From: Pseudomonadota bacterium | GTDB taxonomy: Bacteria; Myxococcota_A; Polyangia; Polyangiales; JAKSBK01 | Length of the DNA stretch: 47,321 nt | Assembly (NCBI GenBank): GCA_022361155.1 | Contig: JAKSBK010000034.1 | Coordinates: 1-47,321 of the forward strand | Reading direction: 5' to 3' | In this document: piece by piece, positions 1 through 7,770 of the stretch | Layout: each line of letters begins with the position of its first letter | Numbering within the stretch: position 1 is the stretch's first letter | Position numbers and translations under genes: made by a program | The notes under the pieces: model-generated | The model's database searches: none | Told to the model about the DNA's origin: nothing | Seen by the model: the letters and a program-made list of their open reading frames with translations, nothing else

Positions 1-4
1 ACAG

Positions 5-164
5 TAAGGACCCGCGGAAGATAACTCATCCATTTCGCCGGTTCTAACCACCGCTGGCCATGTTCCTCCTCCTCGAAGTATCCCCAATACTCCTCGTCGT
101 CGCGCCTTGCCAGCGGCGCCCAGTCCTCGCCGAAACACACGAGTTATTCTTCAGCGGGCCCTTA
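5..164 (-). mobile_element. MITE-like element, copy A, at the 3' end of prkA
   Basis: The body is 8-161 (154 bp). Its ends are an imperfect terminal inverted repeat: the left end reads GGACCCGCGGAAGATAACTC, and the reverse complement of the right end begins GGGCCCGCTGAAGAATAACT. The trinucleotides TAA (5-7) and TTA (162-164) flank it. It matches the reverse complement of 7613-7767 along nearly its whole length. The central part holds inverted arms of the CCGCTGGC / GCCAGCGG type. No reading frame in it looks coding, so it is best read as a non-autonomous palindromic element. The TAA stop of prkA is formed by its outer edge. Whether it moves, terminates transcription or both cannot be told from two copies. 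Confidence 0.7.
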
Positions 165-2396
165 GACGTCGAGGTAGCGCCGGTGCAGCAGCTCGTCCAG
201 TACTTCCAGCGCGCATTCGTCGCAGTAGGCGTAATGGCTCTTGAACTGCTCGAGCGCGTCGCTTGCTCTCGAACGTGGTCCCGGCTCCAGATGCTCCGCG
301 TCGCCCCTCAACAAGGCCAGCATCCCGCGCAAGACCTCGGCGATCTGCTTGGCTCGTTCGGCAAAGTACGATGCCTTGACCCGCTCCAGGTAGCGCCCCG
401 ACACGACGGAGTGGTCCACCTTCTGTCCGGGATGATCTATGGCGTGCGCGGCGATCGCGTTGATGAGGTTGCGGCGAAAATCCTCCGCATCGCGTACTTC
501 CAGGATGCCCTCGATCGATTTCATGAGCTGCGCGTCTGGATCCTCCAACTGACCGGTAACTGGGTTCTCGTAGCGCTCGTTCTTGACCCACAGCGACACG
601 TGCGTGATGTAGCGCTCGAACAGGTCCCTGTACTGGGCTTCGTCGACCAGCCCTGAACAGGTACGCACCGAGTCATCGACCTTGAACAGCCACTCGTCGC
701 GCACGCTGTCAATGAACGAGCGGTGGTCGTAGTAACCATCGTCCGGTTTCCGCTCCAGGTACTCGTAGTCCTTCTGGTCGCACAGCTCCTCAAGACACTC
801 GAGAACAGCGAGTGGGGACAGGCAGCGGTAGTCCGGGTGCTGAGCAGCGTCGAGAAGCCGTGTCCTGATCTCCCGCGGGGACGCGCCTGTCGCGCCCTCG
901 TACACGTCGCTTGCGTCGACTTCGTGAACGATGTCCGCCAAACCGGCACGCAGCTCCTTGCCCTCGTCGGCGGATAGACGCGAAGGAACGGTGGCGTCGG
1001 CATACAGTCGCAGCTTCTCCATCGGCGTCAGCGAACAGGCGATCTTGGCGAGTGCGTGGTTGCGGTAGTTCTTTGCCTCGGGGCGCAGCAAGCGCGTGAG
1101 TACAGCCCACATGGCGGCGACCATGGTGGTGTGGGGTGCCACCGGTCGCTGCATTTGAGGCACGATCTGCGCGTCGTAGATCTGCTGCTCCTGGCGGTAG
1201 TCCAACAGATAGGGCATGCGCACAGGCTGCAATCGGCCCCGAAAGGAGCGATACTCCGGGTGCTCGCGGAACGCTCTGAGGTGCAGGTCGTTGGAGCTTG
1301 CCACCAAGACCGAGTTCACCGGCAGAATCGAGTACTGCAAGGCCACTTCCCCGGTCTCGATCGCCAGCAGCAGGTACTTCCAGGCCTCCAGGGGACGCGT
1401 CAGCAGGTCGCTGTATTCGATCAACCCACCGGAACCGTCAACCAATTCGCCGGCGGTTTCGAAGAGCGTGACGGTGCTAAGCGATCCAGGCAACGATGCG
1501 AGGGAGCGATCCGCGGTCAGCTGGCGTTCCCGCGCATCCACAGCCATCTCAGGGCCTATGGTAACCGCCCCTGTGCGGAACCGACGGGATATGTAAAAGC
1601 GCTCGACCTGCACGTGGGCGAGTACCTTGCGCAGATCTCCGCTGTAGGCCGTCAGCAGGGCCTCGAAGATGTCCTTGTTCTTCTGGCTCAACTGGCCGTT
1701 CCAGATGAGATCGGGCAGCGTGTCGTCAAGGTCGTGCGCCCGATAGGCCCTGGACAAGAACTTGCGTCGTTCGTCCAGCGGCAAGAGCAAGAGCGGATGC
1801 TCGCGAAGCTCGCTAGCGAGCTTGACATCTATCTTACCGGGCTCGAGGTTCGCAAAAGTGTGCTGCGCGCTGGAAGCTTCATCCTCGGATCCGAAGCCGA
1901 TGGTCTGGCCGTCCCTCCCTCTGGGAAAAATCCAAGCGCTCCGGTAGAGGGCGCCTTCATCCGAGGTCGAATAATGCTCTGTGGCTTTCATCAGGCAGGC
2001 GACAAAAGTGCTCTTCGCGCTGCCGTTGGGACCGTAGAGGAGCACCAGACGGTTGGCCCGCCCCTCGCGCACGAAATTCGACACGATTCGATAGAACGCT
2101 TCTTGAGCTTGCTCCTGGCCAGCGAGCAGCTCCCGTCTGCGCTGGCCGTCGCTCGCCTGAAACTCCAGATCGAATAAGCGCCAGCGCCGCGACTTGCCGT
2201 AGGGCCGCTCCACGCTGTAGTGACCGAAGTAGTCGAAGCAGCTCTTGAGATAGCGAGCCGCGTCGCGTGTGTGGCGCCGGGGGTGCTCGAGCACCTGTCC
2301 CAGGTATTCGTCGTACGACAGCACGCGCTTCTCGGCCAGGAAGCGGTCACGAACTGCAGCGCTCAAAGACTCGAGCTCGTGGTCGTCCTTGCTCAT
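162..2396 (-). CDS. prkA: PrkA family serine protein kinase
   Basis: A 744-residue protein of the PrkA family: an AAA+ ATPase-like N-terminal domain followed by the PrkA kinase domain, normally cytoplasmic and linked to stationary-phase, stress or sporulation signalling. The Walker A motif GPNGSAKS lies at residues 122-129. Upstream is the family's N-terminal helical segment, and the C-terminal third carries the conserved YEGATGASPREI stretch followed by the long helical region typical of PrkA. Length is slightly above the common 640-690 residues. The ATG directly abuts the TAA of the upstream lipoprotein gene (TAAATG), implying translational coupling. In many bacteria prkA is followed by yeaH and spoVR genes; here they would lie beyond the left edge. 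The stop codon lies at the edge of repeat element A. Confidence 0.93.
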   Translation of the reverse strand: MSKDDHELESLSAAVRDRFLAEKRVLSYDEYLGQVLEHPRRHTRDAARYLKSCFDYFGHYSVERPYGKSRRWRLFDLEFQASDGQRRRELLAGQEQAQEAFYRIVSNFVREGRANRLVLLYGPNGSAKSTFVACLMKATEHYSTSDEGALYRSAWIFPRGRDGQTIGFGSEDEASSAQHTFANLEPGKIDVKLASELREHPLLLLPLDERRKFLSRAYRAHDLDDTLPDLIWNGQLSQKNKDIFEALLTAYSGDLRKVLAHVQVERFYISRRFRTGAVTIGPEMAVDARERQLTADRSLASLPGSLSTVTLFETAGELVDGSGGLIEYSDLLTRPLEAWKYLLLAIETGEVALQYSILPVNSVLVASSNDLHLRAFREHPEYRSFRGRLQPVRMPYLLDYRQEQQIYDAQIVPQMQRPVAPHTTMVAAMWAVLTRLLRPEAKNYRNHALAKIACSLTPMEKLRLYADATVPSRLSADEGKELRAGLADIVHEVDASDVYEGATGASPREIRTRLLDAAQHPDYRCLSPLAVLECLEELCDQKDYEYLERKPDDGYYDHRSFIDSVRDEWLFKVDDSVRTCSGLVDEAQYRDLFERYITHVSLWVKNERYENPVTGQLEDPDAQLMKSIEGILEVRDAEDFRRNLINAIAAHAIDHPGQKVDHSVVSGRYLERVKASYFAERAKQIAEVLRGMLALLRGDAEHLEPGPRSRASDALEQFKSHYAYCDECALEVLDELLHRRYLDV

Positions 2397-2921
2397 TTAG
2401 GGGTCGGCCTTGTCGGACGGGGCGACCCGCAAGGCCAACACGACCCGTCGCTCTTCGGGAATGCAGGTCTCCTCCGTGCACACGGCGAAGGCCACCCTCG
2501 CTTCAACTTCGTGGGTCCCCGGCCCTCTCGGCGTAAGCGGAACATCGAAGCGAGCGCGTCGCTCCCCGAAATGGGTGGCATCGACTTTTGCCAGGCGCGC
2601 CTTTGGCAGCATCAGATTCGCAGATGCAGTCAGTTCGACCGTGCATGGGAAATCCTGATTGATGTGGAACTCGCCGCGGGGCTCGAGCGTGATCAGGGCC
2701 TGGCCGAGCTCTCCATCACGGTAGCTGCCAACCGGCGAAGCCTGCAGCCGGAAATGGCTCTCCTGGACACGCGGCGAAGGCGGCCCCGCTTGCAGGGCTG
2801 CCTGGCCCGGGGCGCGCTGCTCGGAGGCGCTCCGTGACGATGGTGCCGGCGCCTGTTCCGAGCCTGCCGCCCCATTGCTCCCCTTGCACGCTGGCAGGGC
2901 CGCAGAGCAAGCGACCAACAT
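2397..2921 (-). CDS. lipoprotein with DsbD-N-like domain
   Basis: A protein of 174 residues from the ATG at 2921. A hydrophobic N-terminus leads to a lipobox-like Cys (AALPAC), then a Ser/Ala/Pro-rich linker, then a beta-rich domain. That domain contains FHINQDFPCTVEL and near its end CTEETCIPE, a pattern resembling the alpha (periplasmic) domain of DsbD and related myxobacterial proteins with an F-[SA]-V-C-x4-C motif. It is probably anchored in the envelope; a redox role is inference only. The gene is immediately followed by prkA (TAAATG junction). No clear Shine-Dalgarno precedes 2921. A GTG at 2978 in the same frame would add an arginine-containing n-region, making a better signal peptide, and it lies inside repeat C. 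The frame stays open up to 3374. Confidence 0.65.
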   Translation of the reverse strand: MLVACSAALPACKGSNGAAGSEQAPAPSSRSASEQRAPGQAALQAGPPSPRVQESHFRLQASPVGSYRDGELGQALITLEPRGEFHINQDFPCTVELTASANLMLPKARLAKVDATHFGERRARFDVPLTPRGPGTHEVEARVAFAVCTEETCIPEERRVVLALRVAPSDKADP

Positions 2922-3425
2922 GACGTACGCGCGTGCCCACCCCAGCCTGGAGCTTCCGTTTCCGGCTATGCGCTGCACAGCATTGAAATGAACCGCGGTC
3001 TTCGTCGGTGCGCCTTGCCAGCGACCGCCAGCCCTCGGCGCCAATCGATCACGATCCCTGGCAAGCGGCACCAGTACTCGCTTACGCGAGCGGGGCGGCG
3101 CAACAGCACCGCCTCGAGATGGGAAGAATCTACCCGCCAGAAGTTCCTTGCCTGAGTGGCCCGCAGGGCACGGCGGTGGTTCAACTAGCCTGCATCGGTC
3201 GCCCGTCAAAGATCGCCTCCATCTGCCAAGGGCTCGTGACAGAATAGCTGGTCGAGACCGGTCGCGCAGGGTGGATGCGATTCGCCGGCGCGCCCGGAGG
3301 AAAAGCCGCAGCAACAGTAGCGCTATTGCGAGGATTCTTGCGAGGACGAAAGCCGCGAGCGCGCCGCCCTGCACGGCCGCAACCGACCGAGTCTCCAGTT
3401 CGGTGCGCCGGGTCCTCGACCCCAG
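2922..3425. other. gene-poor gap with repeat C and an open minus frame
   Basis: No gene is confidently supported here. The gap holds repeat C (2967-3077). The minus-strand frame of the lipoprotein stays open to an ATG at 3374, whose first 30 residues would form a hydrophobic helix ending in arginines (LAAFVLARILAIALLLLRLF). This could be a small membrane protein or the broken end of one, but there is no similarity I recognise and no clear ribosome binding site. Confidence 0.4.
2967..3077 (-). repeat. dispersed repeat family 2, copy C
   Basis: The reverse complement of this stretch matches 32828-32936 almost base for base over about 110 bp, including GCTGGCGGTCGCTGGCAAGG and GGTTCATTTC followed by TGCTGTGCAGCGCATA. 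Copy C ends at GCATA, whereas the other copy continues about 30 bp into arms shared with elements A and B, so C looks truncated at that end. It lies just upstream of, and in frame with, the DsbD-N-like lipoprotein gene. Confidence 0.8.
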
Positions 3426-4016
3426 CTACCTGGCACGAACCGTACGTTGTATCCTGGTAGCCCCGGGGAGGCTATCCACGCCCCTCACCCGCTCGAGCCA
3501 GTGGGAGGTGCGCCGCAACACGGGCCGGCTCGCAGGAGCGAGATGCCAGTGAGCGGCGATTTCTCCGAGATCGTTCCGATACCACTTGACATAAGCAACC
3601 AGACGCGCATTCAGTAATCGCTGCTGGTTGCGGGCTACGCTGTCCACTCCCGCTTGCCCGTACGCCGATGGCAGTTCCAGCTCGTTCGGCGCCTCACCGA
3701 GCAGTGGCTGCTCGACCTGCGTCCGGAGCCGATAGGACGTGTGCTGTTCCGGGTCCACCTCCACGAGAATGTTCGAGACGCGAACCACGCCGATGAAGTC
3801 CGCCCATCGAACGCGATCATGCAGTTCTCGCTCCCAGTTCATACGCCAGCGCCCCGAGAGCGCTCGTGGATCGTGGACGAAGTCCACGCCGTCCTCGTAA
3901 AGCTGTGCATGCTCGGCCGTAAACTCCGAGACGGGCAGTCGAAGCGCCCCGTCCGCGCCGCACCCGACGAGGAAAACGACCATCGTCAAGCACGCACTGC
4001 GCAGCCCGCCCTTCAT
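3426..4016 (-). CDS. hypothetical lipoprotein
   Basis: A 196-residue protein. The start MKGGLRSACLTMVVFLVGC is a good lipoprotein signal with lipobox LVGC (Cys19). The mature part is mixed alpha/beta, about 175 residues, with no motif I recognise; a stretch near residues 75-105 (WADFIGVVRVSNILVEVDPE) looks like a beta-sheet core. Its ATG overlaps the TGA of the upstream pseudouridine synthase gene by four bases (ATGA, 4013-4016), so the two are probably translationally coupled. Function unknown. Confidence 0.75.
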   Translation of the reverse strand: MKGGLRSACLTMVVFLVGCGADGALRLPVSEFTAEHAQLYEDGVDFVHDPRALSGRWRMNWERELHDRVRWADFIGVVRVSNILVEVDPEQHTSYRLRTQVEQPLLGEAPNELELPSAYGQAGVDSVARNQQRLLNARLVAYVKWYRNDLGEIAAHWHLAPASRPVLRRTSHWLERVRGVDSLPGATRIQRTVRAR

Positions 4017-5107
4017 GCGAGCTCGAGTCCTTCGTAACCGCTCTCACGCGCTCGATGGGACGACGAGTCGGACTCCAGTGCTGGCGGAGGCAAACTGGGC
4101 GGAGACAAACTGCGCCACAAGCGCCCTAGATCGGCGGCCAGCGGGGCGGACACGCTGACGAGATCGCCCTGCGAGGGATGGGAAAAGCGCAGCGTCTGGG
4201 CATGCAAGGCCTGCCGGTGATGGCCCAACCTGGCCTCGAGCGATGGCGTCATGCCGGTTTCGATGTACTCGAGGAATGGACCTTCGCCTTCGGGACCGTA
4301 GAGCTTGTCTCCGAGGATCGGGTGCCCGAGAGCGGACAGGTGCACGCGAAGCTGATGCTGGCGGCCCGTCTGGGGCTCGAGCTGCAGCAGCGTGTGGCGC
4401 AGACTCCGGGCCAGCACCCGATAGCGCGTAAGCGCGGGCCGTCCACCCCCGGCGACGCACGCCTGCATGAGCAGGTGAAGCCCCCCTGCGCTGCGCACGA
4501 CGGGCAAGTCGATCACGCCGGAATCCAGCTGCACGACACCTCGAACGATGGCCACGTACCGCTTGCGAACGAGCCGCCGTTCAAAGGCGATCTTTAGCGC
4601 GCGCTCAGACTGCGGATGGCGCCCGCACAACACTACGCCGCTGGTCTCTCGGTCCAACCGGTGTGCGATCCGGGGAGCCCCATCCGGAAAGCGTTGCCGC
4701 AGCAGCCAGCTAAGCGTGTTGCGGTGATACGTCGCCGATGGATGCACCGGAAGACCCGCCGGCTTGTCGACCGCGACGATCGAATCATCCGACATCAGGA
4801 TCCTGAACTCAAGAGGAACCTCAGGCTCAGCGAAGCGCCGGCGCACCAGAAGCACCACTTCCCCGCCACGGACGAGCTCTGCTGCGCGCCGTCGAGAGCC
4901 ATCCGCGCGAAAGGCGCACGCTCGCACGATCTGTTGCGCGCGAGTGCGAGACAGCCGCGGAATGCGCCAGCGAATGAACCGGTCCAGGCGCATGGCGCTC
5001 ACCTGGCTTGGCACGCGAAAAGTGAGCACGATCGAATCAGGCGAACAACCGGGCGGTGGAGCCACCGGGAGACGCAGGGCTCTGTGCTGGCGCGCTCCCC
5101 GAGGCAT
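4013..5107 (-). CDS. RluA-family pseudouridine synthase
   Basis: A protein of 364 residues from the ATG at 5107, only 5 bp after the rpmB stop. It has an S4 RNA-binding domain near the N-terminus (MRLDRFIRWRIPRLSRTRAQ), then the RluA catalytic domain with the signature HRLDRETSGVVL; Asp152 in this motif is the expected catalytic residue. The later motifs LEPQTGRQHQLRVHL and HPILGDKLYG are also diagnostic of the RluA/RluC/RluD group. It isomerises uridine to pseudouridine in rRNA or tRNA; which site cannot be told. An alternative start is the ATG at 4993 (MRLDRF), but the extra residues SIVLTFRVPSQVSA resemble the usual beta strand before the S4 domain, so 5107 is preferred. The frame is open further upstream through rpmB, which is not meaningful. 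Confidence 0.9.
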   Translation of the reverse strand: MPRGARQHRALRLPVAPPPGCSPDSIVLTFRVPSQVSAMRLDRFIRWRIPRLSRTRAQQIVRACAFRADGSRRRAAELVRGGEVVLLVRRRFAEPEVPLEFRILMSDDSIVAVDKPAGLPVHPSATYHRNTLSWLLRQRFPDGAPRIAHRLDRETSGVVLCGRHPQSERALKIAFERRLVRKRYVAIVRGVVQLDSGVIDLPVVRSAGGLHLLMQACVAGGGRPALTRYRVLARSLRHTLLQLEPQTGRQHQLRVHLSALGHPILGDKLYGPEGEGPFLEYIETGMTPSLEARLGHHRQALHAQTLRFSHPSQGDLVSVSAPLAADLGRLWRSLSPPSLPPPALESDSSSHRARESGYEGLELA

Positions 5108-5112
5108 CGGGG

Positions 5113-5304
5113 TCAGGCCGCCTTGGTCACCCGCCCCGAGCGAATGCAGCGCGTACAAACGACGATGTGTGTCGCTCGGCCGTCTACGAGCGCGCGCACG
5201 CGCTGCAGGTTTGGCCGCTGCCACTTGCGCGTCTTGATGTTGGAGTGACTCACCTTGTGAGCCGCCTGCCTTGTTTTGCCACACAATGCGCAGCCATGTG
5301 CCAT
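5113..5304 (-). CDS. rpmB: 50S ribosomal protein L28
   Basis: A 63-residue protein starting MAHGCALCGKTRQAAHKVSH and ending in CTRCIRSGRVTKAA. This is bacterial L28 with two CxxC pairs (CALC, CTRC), that is the zinc-binding form. It is a structural component of the large ribosomal subunit. The next gene (pseudouridine synthase) starts 5 bp after its stop, so rRNA modification and ribosomal protein genes appear to share a transcript. It is divergently oriented to the gene starting at 5423, with about 118 bp between them that must hold both promoters; no convincing boxes were found there. Confidence 0.95.
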   Translation of the reverse strand: MAHGCALCGKTRQAAHKVSHSNIKTRKWQRPNLQRVRALVDGRATHIVVCTRCIRSGRVTKAA

Positions 5305-5422
5305 GACGCCCTCGAAGCCGAAGCTTGGACCGCAGCCTGTAGCACCGGCGTCGTGCCACCGCAACCGCAGGCAAGGGACCTAGGTCGCGAGCGGGCCCCG
5401 GATCGCGTATAAGCGCTGAGGC

Positions 5423-5818
5423 ATGCTTGAGGACATCGGTGGCGCATGGCTCGCGCCCCTGGTCGCCGCAGCGACCATCGCCTGCGGCGGCGCGGCTTCC
5501 GAACAGCGTCCTGCCACGACCTCCGGCAGCACTCTTCACGAGGGCTTCAGGCGAATCCAGCTGCACGAGGCCGCAATCACGCGACGGGCAGACCGGCTGG
5601 CCAGGGCTCGCCTCACCCGCCAGCAAACCTGTGCCGAGGTAACTGCCCTGTGTGCGGATGCACGAGAGCTGTGTAGCGTTGCAGACACCCTCGACGATGC
5701 CGATGCCGCCGAACGCTGCTCGAGGGCGTTGAGCCTATGCGCCAACTTTGGTCGAAGCGCCTCGCGCACGCATCGCTGCGGCGGCCGGCCGGTTCAGTGG
5801 CCACGCGGTGCCTCGTGA
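5423..5818 (+). CDS. small Cys-rich exported protein, hypothetical
   Basis: A 131-residue protein. The N-terminus MLEDIGGAWLAPLVAAATIACGG is hydrophobic with a lipobox-like Cys21, although it lacks the usual positive n-region, so export is probable rather than certain. The central part (RIQLHEAAITRRADRL, then QTCAEVTALCADARELCSVAD) is helical with regularly spaced Cys residues, a pattern I associate with small hypothetical proteins of myxobacteria. The TGA overlaps a GTG start of the next gene (GTGA at 5815-5818), suggesting a coupled pair. Function unknown. Confidence 0.6.
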   Translation: MLEDIGGAWLAPLVAAATIACGGAASEQRPATTSGSTLHEGFRRIQLHEAAITRRADRLARARLTRQQTCAEVTALCADARELCSVADTLDDADAAERCSRALSLCANFGRSASRTHRCGGRPVQWPRGAS

Positions 5819-7023
5819 ATGTCGATCCGGGCCATGGCGGCCAGGATGGGAGCTGGGTTCCGGATGCCCAAGACGCGCTCGATCGCGGGGGCAACGGCCA
5901 GTTCGAGGTGCTCGCGGCAAGGCGCCCGCCCCTGCTCGGGCGCGGATCACTTCAAGCCCTCACGGCACCGCTACTCGCAGCCATCGCCTGGGCCGGAGCC
6001 GTCTTCCGCGAAACCGTGGTTCAGACCCCTTTGGACCCCTGGTCGCTGCTCATGCGTATGCTTGCCCTGGCCCTCACGGTGCGTGCGGTGCTGCTCGGCA
6101 TCGGTTTCGCCCGCACGCTACGCGACTGGCTCAGCGCCAGGCGCTGGGCGATCGTCCTGGGTCCGGAGGGTCTGCTCGTGCGAAGTCCACATGGCGATGA
6201 GGTGGTCGGCCGCGAGCTGATTCTGGCCATCAAGCGGCAAGGCAGCTCGCGCCGGCACGACGGGGGCGACCGCTTCGGCCATGTCTACGTCATCTGTGAC
6301 GGTGCGCGGCGAACCGCCGCCGGTCCGACCCCGAGCTACCTCAATATCCCGCCCTTCTTCGAGGCGAGCTCCGGCGTGCTAGCCGAGACCCTGATGCGCT
6401 GGCTAGCCCCCATCGGTCCCCGGCCTCCGGCGGCGGCATCGATTCAGAACCGCGTGCCCGAGGTGCCCGGGCAAACAGCCGCGTCCTCGTCTCGACTCTA
6501 CGACCGCGTGGCGGCCGGCGAGTGGCCCAGGGGAGTGGCGGCGATCCCCCATGGACCGGCGTGGCTCAAGCGAGGGCCCTATCTTTCGCTGCTGCTTGGG
6601 GTTGCCCTCATCGAAGGCACGCTGCGCCTGCCCCCCTCATCGCTGGCACGGCTCGGACTGCTGCATCCCGTGGTCATCGCCGCATGCCTGCTGCTCGTGT
6701 GTCTGGGGTGGATCGGCCTGACCAAGCGAGCGCTGCGGCCGCGCAAGGGAATAGCCTTCATCGTGACCCCGTCGGCCGTGCTCACGCGCACGGTCAGCGG
6801 GGTTGTCGAGGTGCCGTGGCGGACGGTGCAGGCTTTGCGCATCGACGTGCGTCGCAGCTGGTCGCTCGTGCAGGGCTACCACGAAGTGCGCCGCCTGGTG
6901 CTCGTGCGCAAGGACGCCAGCAACATCAGCCACGACGAGGCCTTCCTGGCAGTACCCGCCGAAGTGGCCCTAGCGCTCTGCCAGGCCTACAAAGCAGGCC
7001 GAGCACCGGTGCGGCCTGGGTAG
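5815..7023 (+). CDS. membrane protein with duplicated TM-pair plus PH-like domain
   Basis: A protein of 402 residues if started at the GTG at 5815, which overlaps the preceding stop codon; an ATG at 5737 in frame would lie inside the previous gene. Two hydrophobic segments (around ALTAPLLAAIAWAGAVF and LLMRMLALALTVRAVLLGIG) are followed by a beta-rich stretch with WAIVLGPEGLLVRSPHGDEV. A second pair (YLSLLLGVALIEGTL, VVIAACLLLVCLGWIGL) is followed by a similar stretch GIAFIVTPSAVLTRTVSGVV. The layout is therefore an internal duplication of two membrane helices plus a bacterial PH-like domain. It is likely in the inner membrane; function unknown. It converges on greA. Confidence 0.65.
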   Translation: MNVDPGHGGQDGSWVPDAQDALDRGGNGQFEVLAARRPPLLGRGSLQALTAPLLAAIAWAGAVFRETVVQTPLDPWSLLMRMLALALTVRAVLLGIGFARTLRDWLSARRWAIVLGPEGLLVRSPHGDEVVGRELILAIKRQGSSRRHDGGDRFGHVYVICDGARRTAAGPTPSYLNIPPFFEASSGVLAETLMRWLAPIGPRPPAAASIQNRVPEVPGQTAASSSRLYDRVAAGEWPRGVAAIPHGPAWLKRGPYLSLLLGVALIEGTLRLPPSSLARLGLLHPVVIAACLLLVCLGWIGLTKRALRPRKGIAFIVTPSAVLTRTVSGVVEVPWRTVQALRIDVRRSWSLVQGYHEVRRLVLVRKDASNISHDEAFLAVPAEVALALCQAYKAGRAPVRPG

Positions 7024-7051
7024 TCCGCGTCGGTCACCGGCCTCCGGCCGC

Positions 7052-7079
7052 GAGCACTAGCACTATAGTGTGCTAGCTC
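7052..7079. terminator. bidirectional hairpin between convergent genes
   Basis: GAGC A CTAGCAC - TATAGT - GTGCTAG CTC forms a stem of at least 7 bp (CTAGCAC/GTGCTAG), extendable by GAGC/CTC around a bulge. It sits between the stop of the plus-strand membrane gene (7023) and the 3' end of greA and contains greA's TAG stop. There is no T-tract, so it may be a hairpin-type or transcript-end-stabilising element rather than a classical intrinsic terminator. Confidence 0.55.
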
Positions 7080-7546
7080 CAGCGCAGCTCCGTGATCTCG
7101 TAGACGCGTAGACCCCCGGGAGCCTGGACCCTGACCTCGTCGCCGACTTCCCGGTTGATCATGGCCCGGGCAACAGGCGAGGTAACCGAGATGGTACCCT
7201 TGTCGATGTCCGATTCCACGGGTCCGACAATTCGGTACTCCAGCTGCCTGCCCGAAGCCACGTCCTCGAGCGTCACGCGAGCACCGAATTTGACCCGGTC
7301 ACCCTTCATCTGACTGCTGTCCACGACGTCCGCGCGCGCCAGCTTGTCCTCCAGGTCCGCGATCCGCGCCTCGATCAGCCCCTGCTTGTCCTTGGCCGCA
7401 TGGTATTCGAAGTTCTCCCGCAGATCGCCATGCTCGCGAGCCAGGCCGATCTCGTTTGCAACCCGAGGCCGCTCGACCTCCTTGAGCCGTTTCAGCTCGC
7501 CAGCGAGAGCACGGTGGCCCTCCAGGGTCATCGGTACCCGTTCCAT
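7073..7546 (-). CDS. greA: transcription elongation factor GreA
   Basis: A 157-residue protein of standard GreA length: an N-terminal coiled coil (residues 1-75) with the conserved tip region AREHGDLRENFEYHAAKD, whose acidic residues stimulate RNA cleavage by backtracked polymerase, followed by the FKBP-like C-terminal domain (VTLEDVASGRQLEYRIVGP, SVTSPVARAMINREVGDEV). It acts in the secondary channel of RNA polymerase. The start at 7546 has GGGGAG about 10 nt upstream. It follows carB, as in the carAB-greA order of pseudomonads, but a repeat element (7610-7770) fills the gap, so it may have its own promoter. The stop is within a hairpin. Confidence 0.96.
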   Translation of the reverse strand: MERVPMTLEGHRALAGELKRLKEVERPRVANEIGLAREHGDLRENFEYHAAKDKQGLIEARIADLEDKLARADVVDSSQMKGDRVKFGARVTLEDVASGRQLEYRIVGPVESDIDKGTISVTSPVARAMINREVGDEVRVQAPGGLRVYEITELRWS

Positions 7547-7609
7547 ACCTATTTACTCCCCGTACACCCGCGCCTACCACGGGGCAAGTCAGTGGAATCG
7601 GATTGGGCC

Positions 7610-7770
7610 TAAGGGCCCGCGGGAGAATAGCTCGGGTGTTTCGGTGAGGACTGGGCGCCGCTGGCGAGGCGCGACGACGAGGAGTATCGGGGATACTTCG
7701 AGGAGGAGCAACATAGCCAGCGGTGGTCAGAACCGGCGAAATGGATGAGTTATTCTTCCGCGGGCCCTAA
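7610..7770 (+). mobile_element. MITE-like element, copy B, between carB and greA
   Basis: The body is 7613-7767 (155 bp), flanked on both sides by TAA (7610-7612 and 7768-7770), a possible 3-bp target duplication. The terminal inverted repeats read GGGCCCGCGGGAGAATAGCT on the left and, reverse-complemented, GGGCCCGCGGAAGAATAACT on the right. Inside are arms CGCCGCTGGCGAGGCGC and GCCAGCGGTGG around a centre with GTATCGGGGATAC. It is the inverted counterpart of element A (5-164). The TAG stop of carB straddles its right edge. No open frame in it looks coding. Confidence 0.78.

Noticed and set aside
1056-2177. Long plus-strand open frame opposite prkA
   Set aside because: It lies wholly antisense to the well-supported PrkA coding sequence, has no recognisable domain and reflects high GC content.
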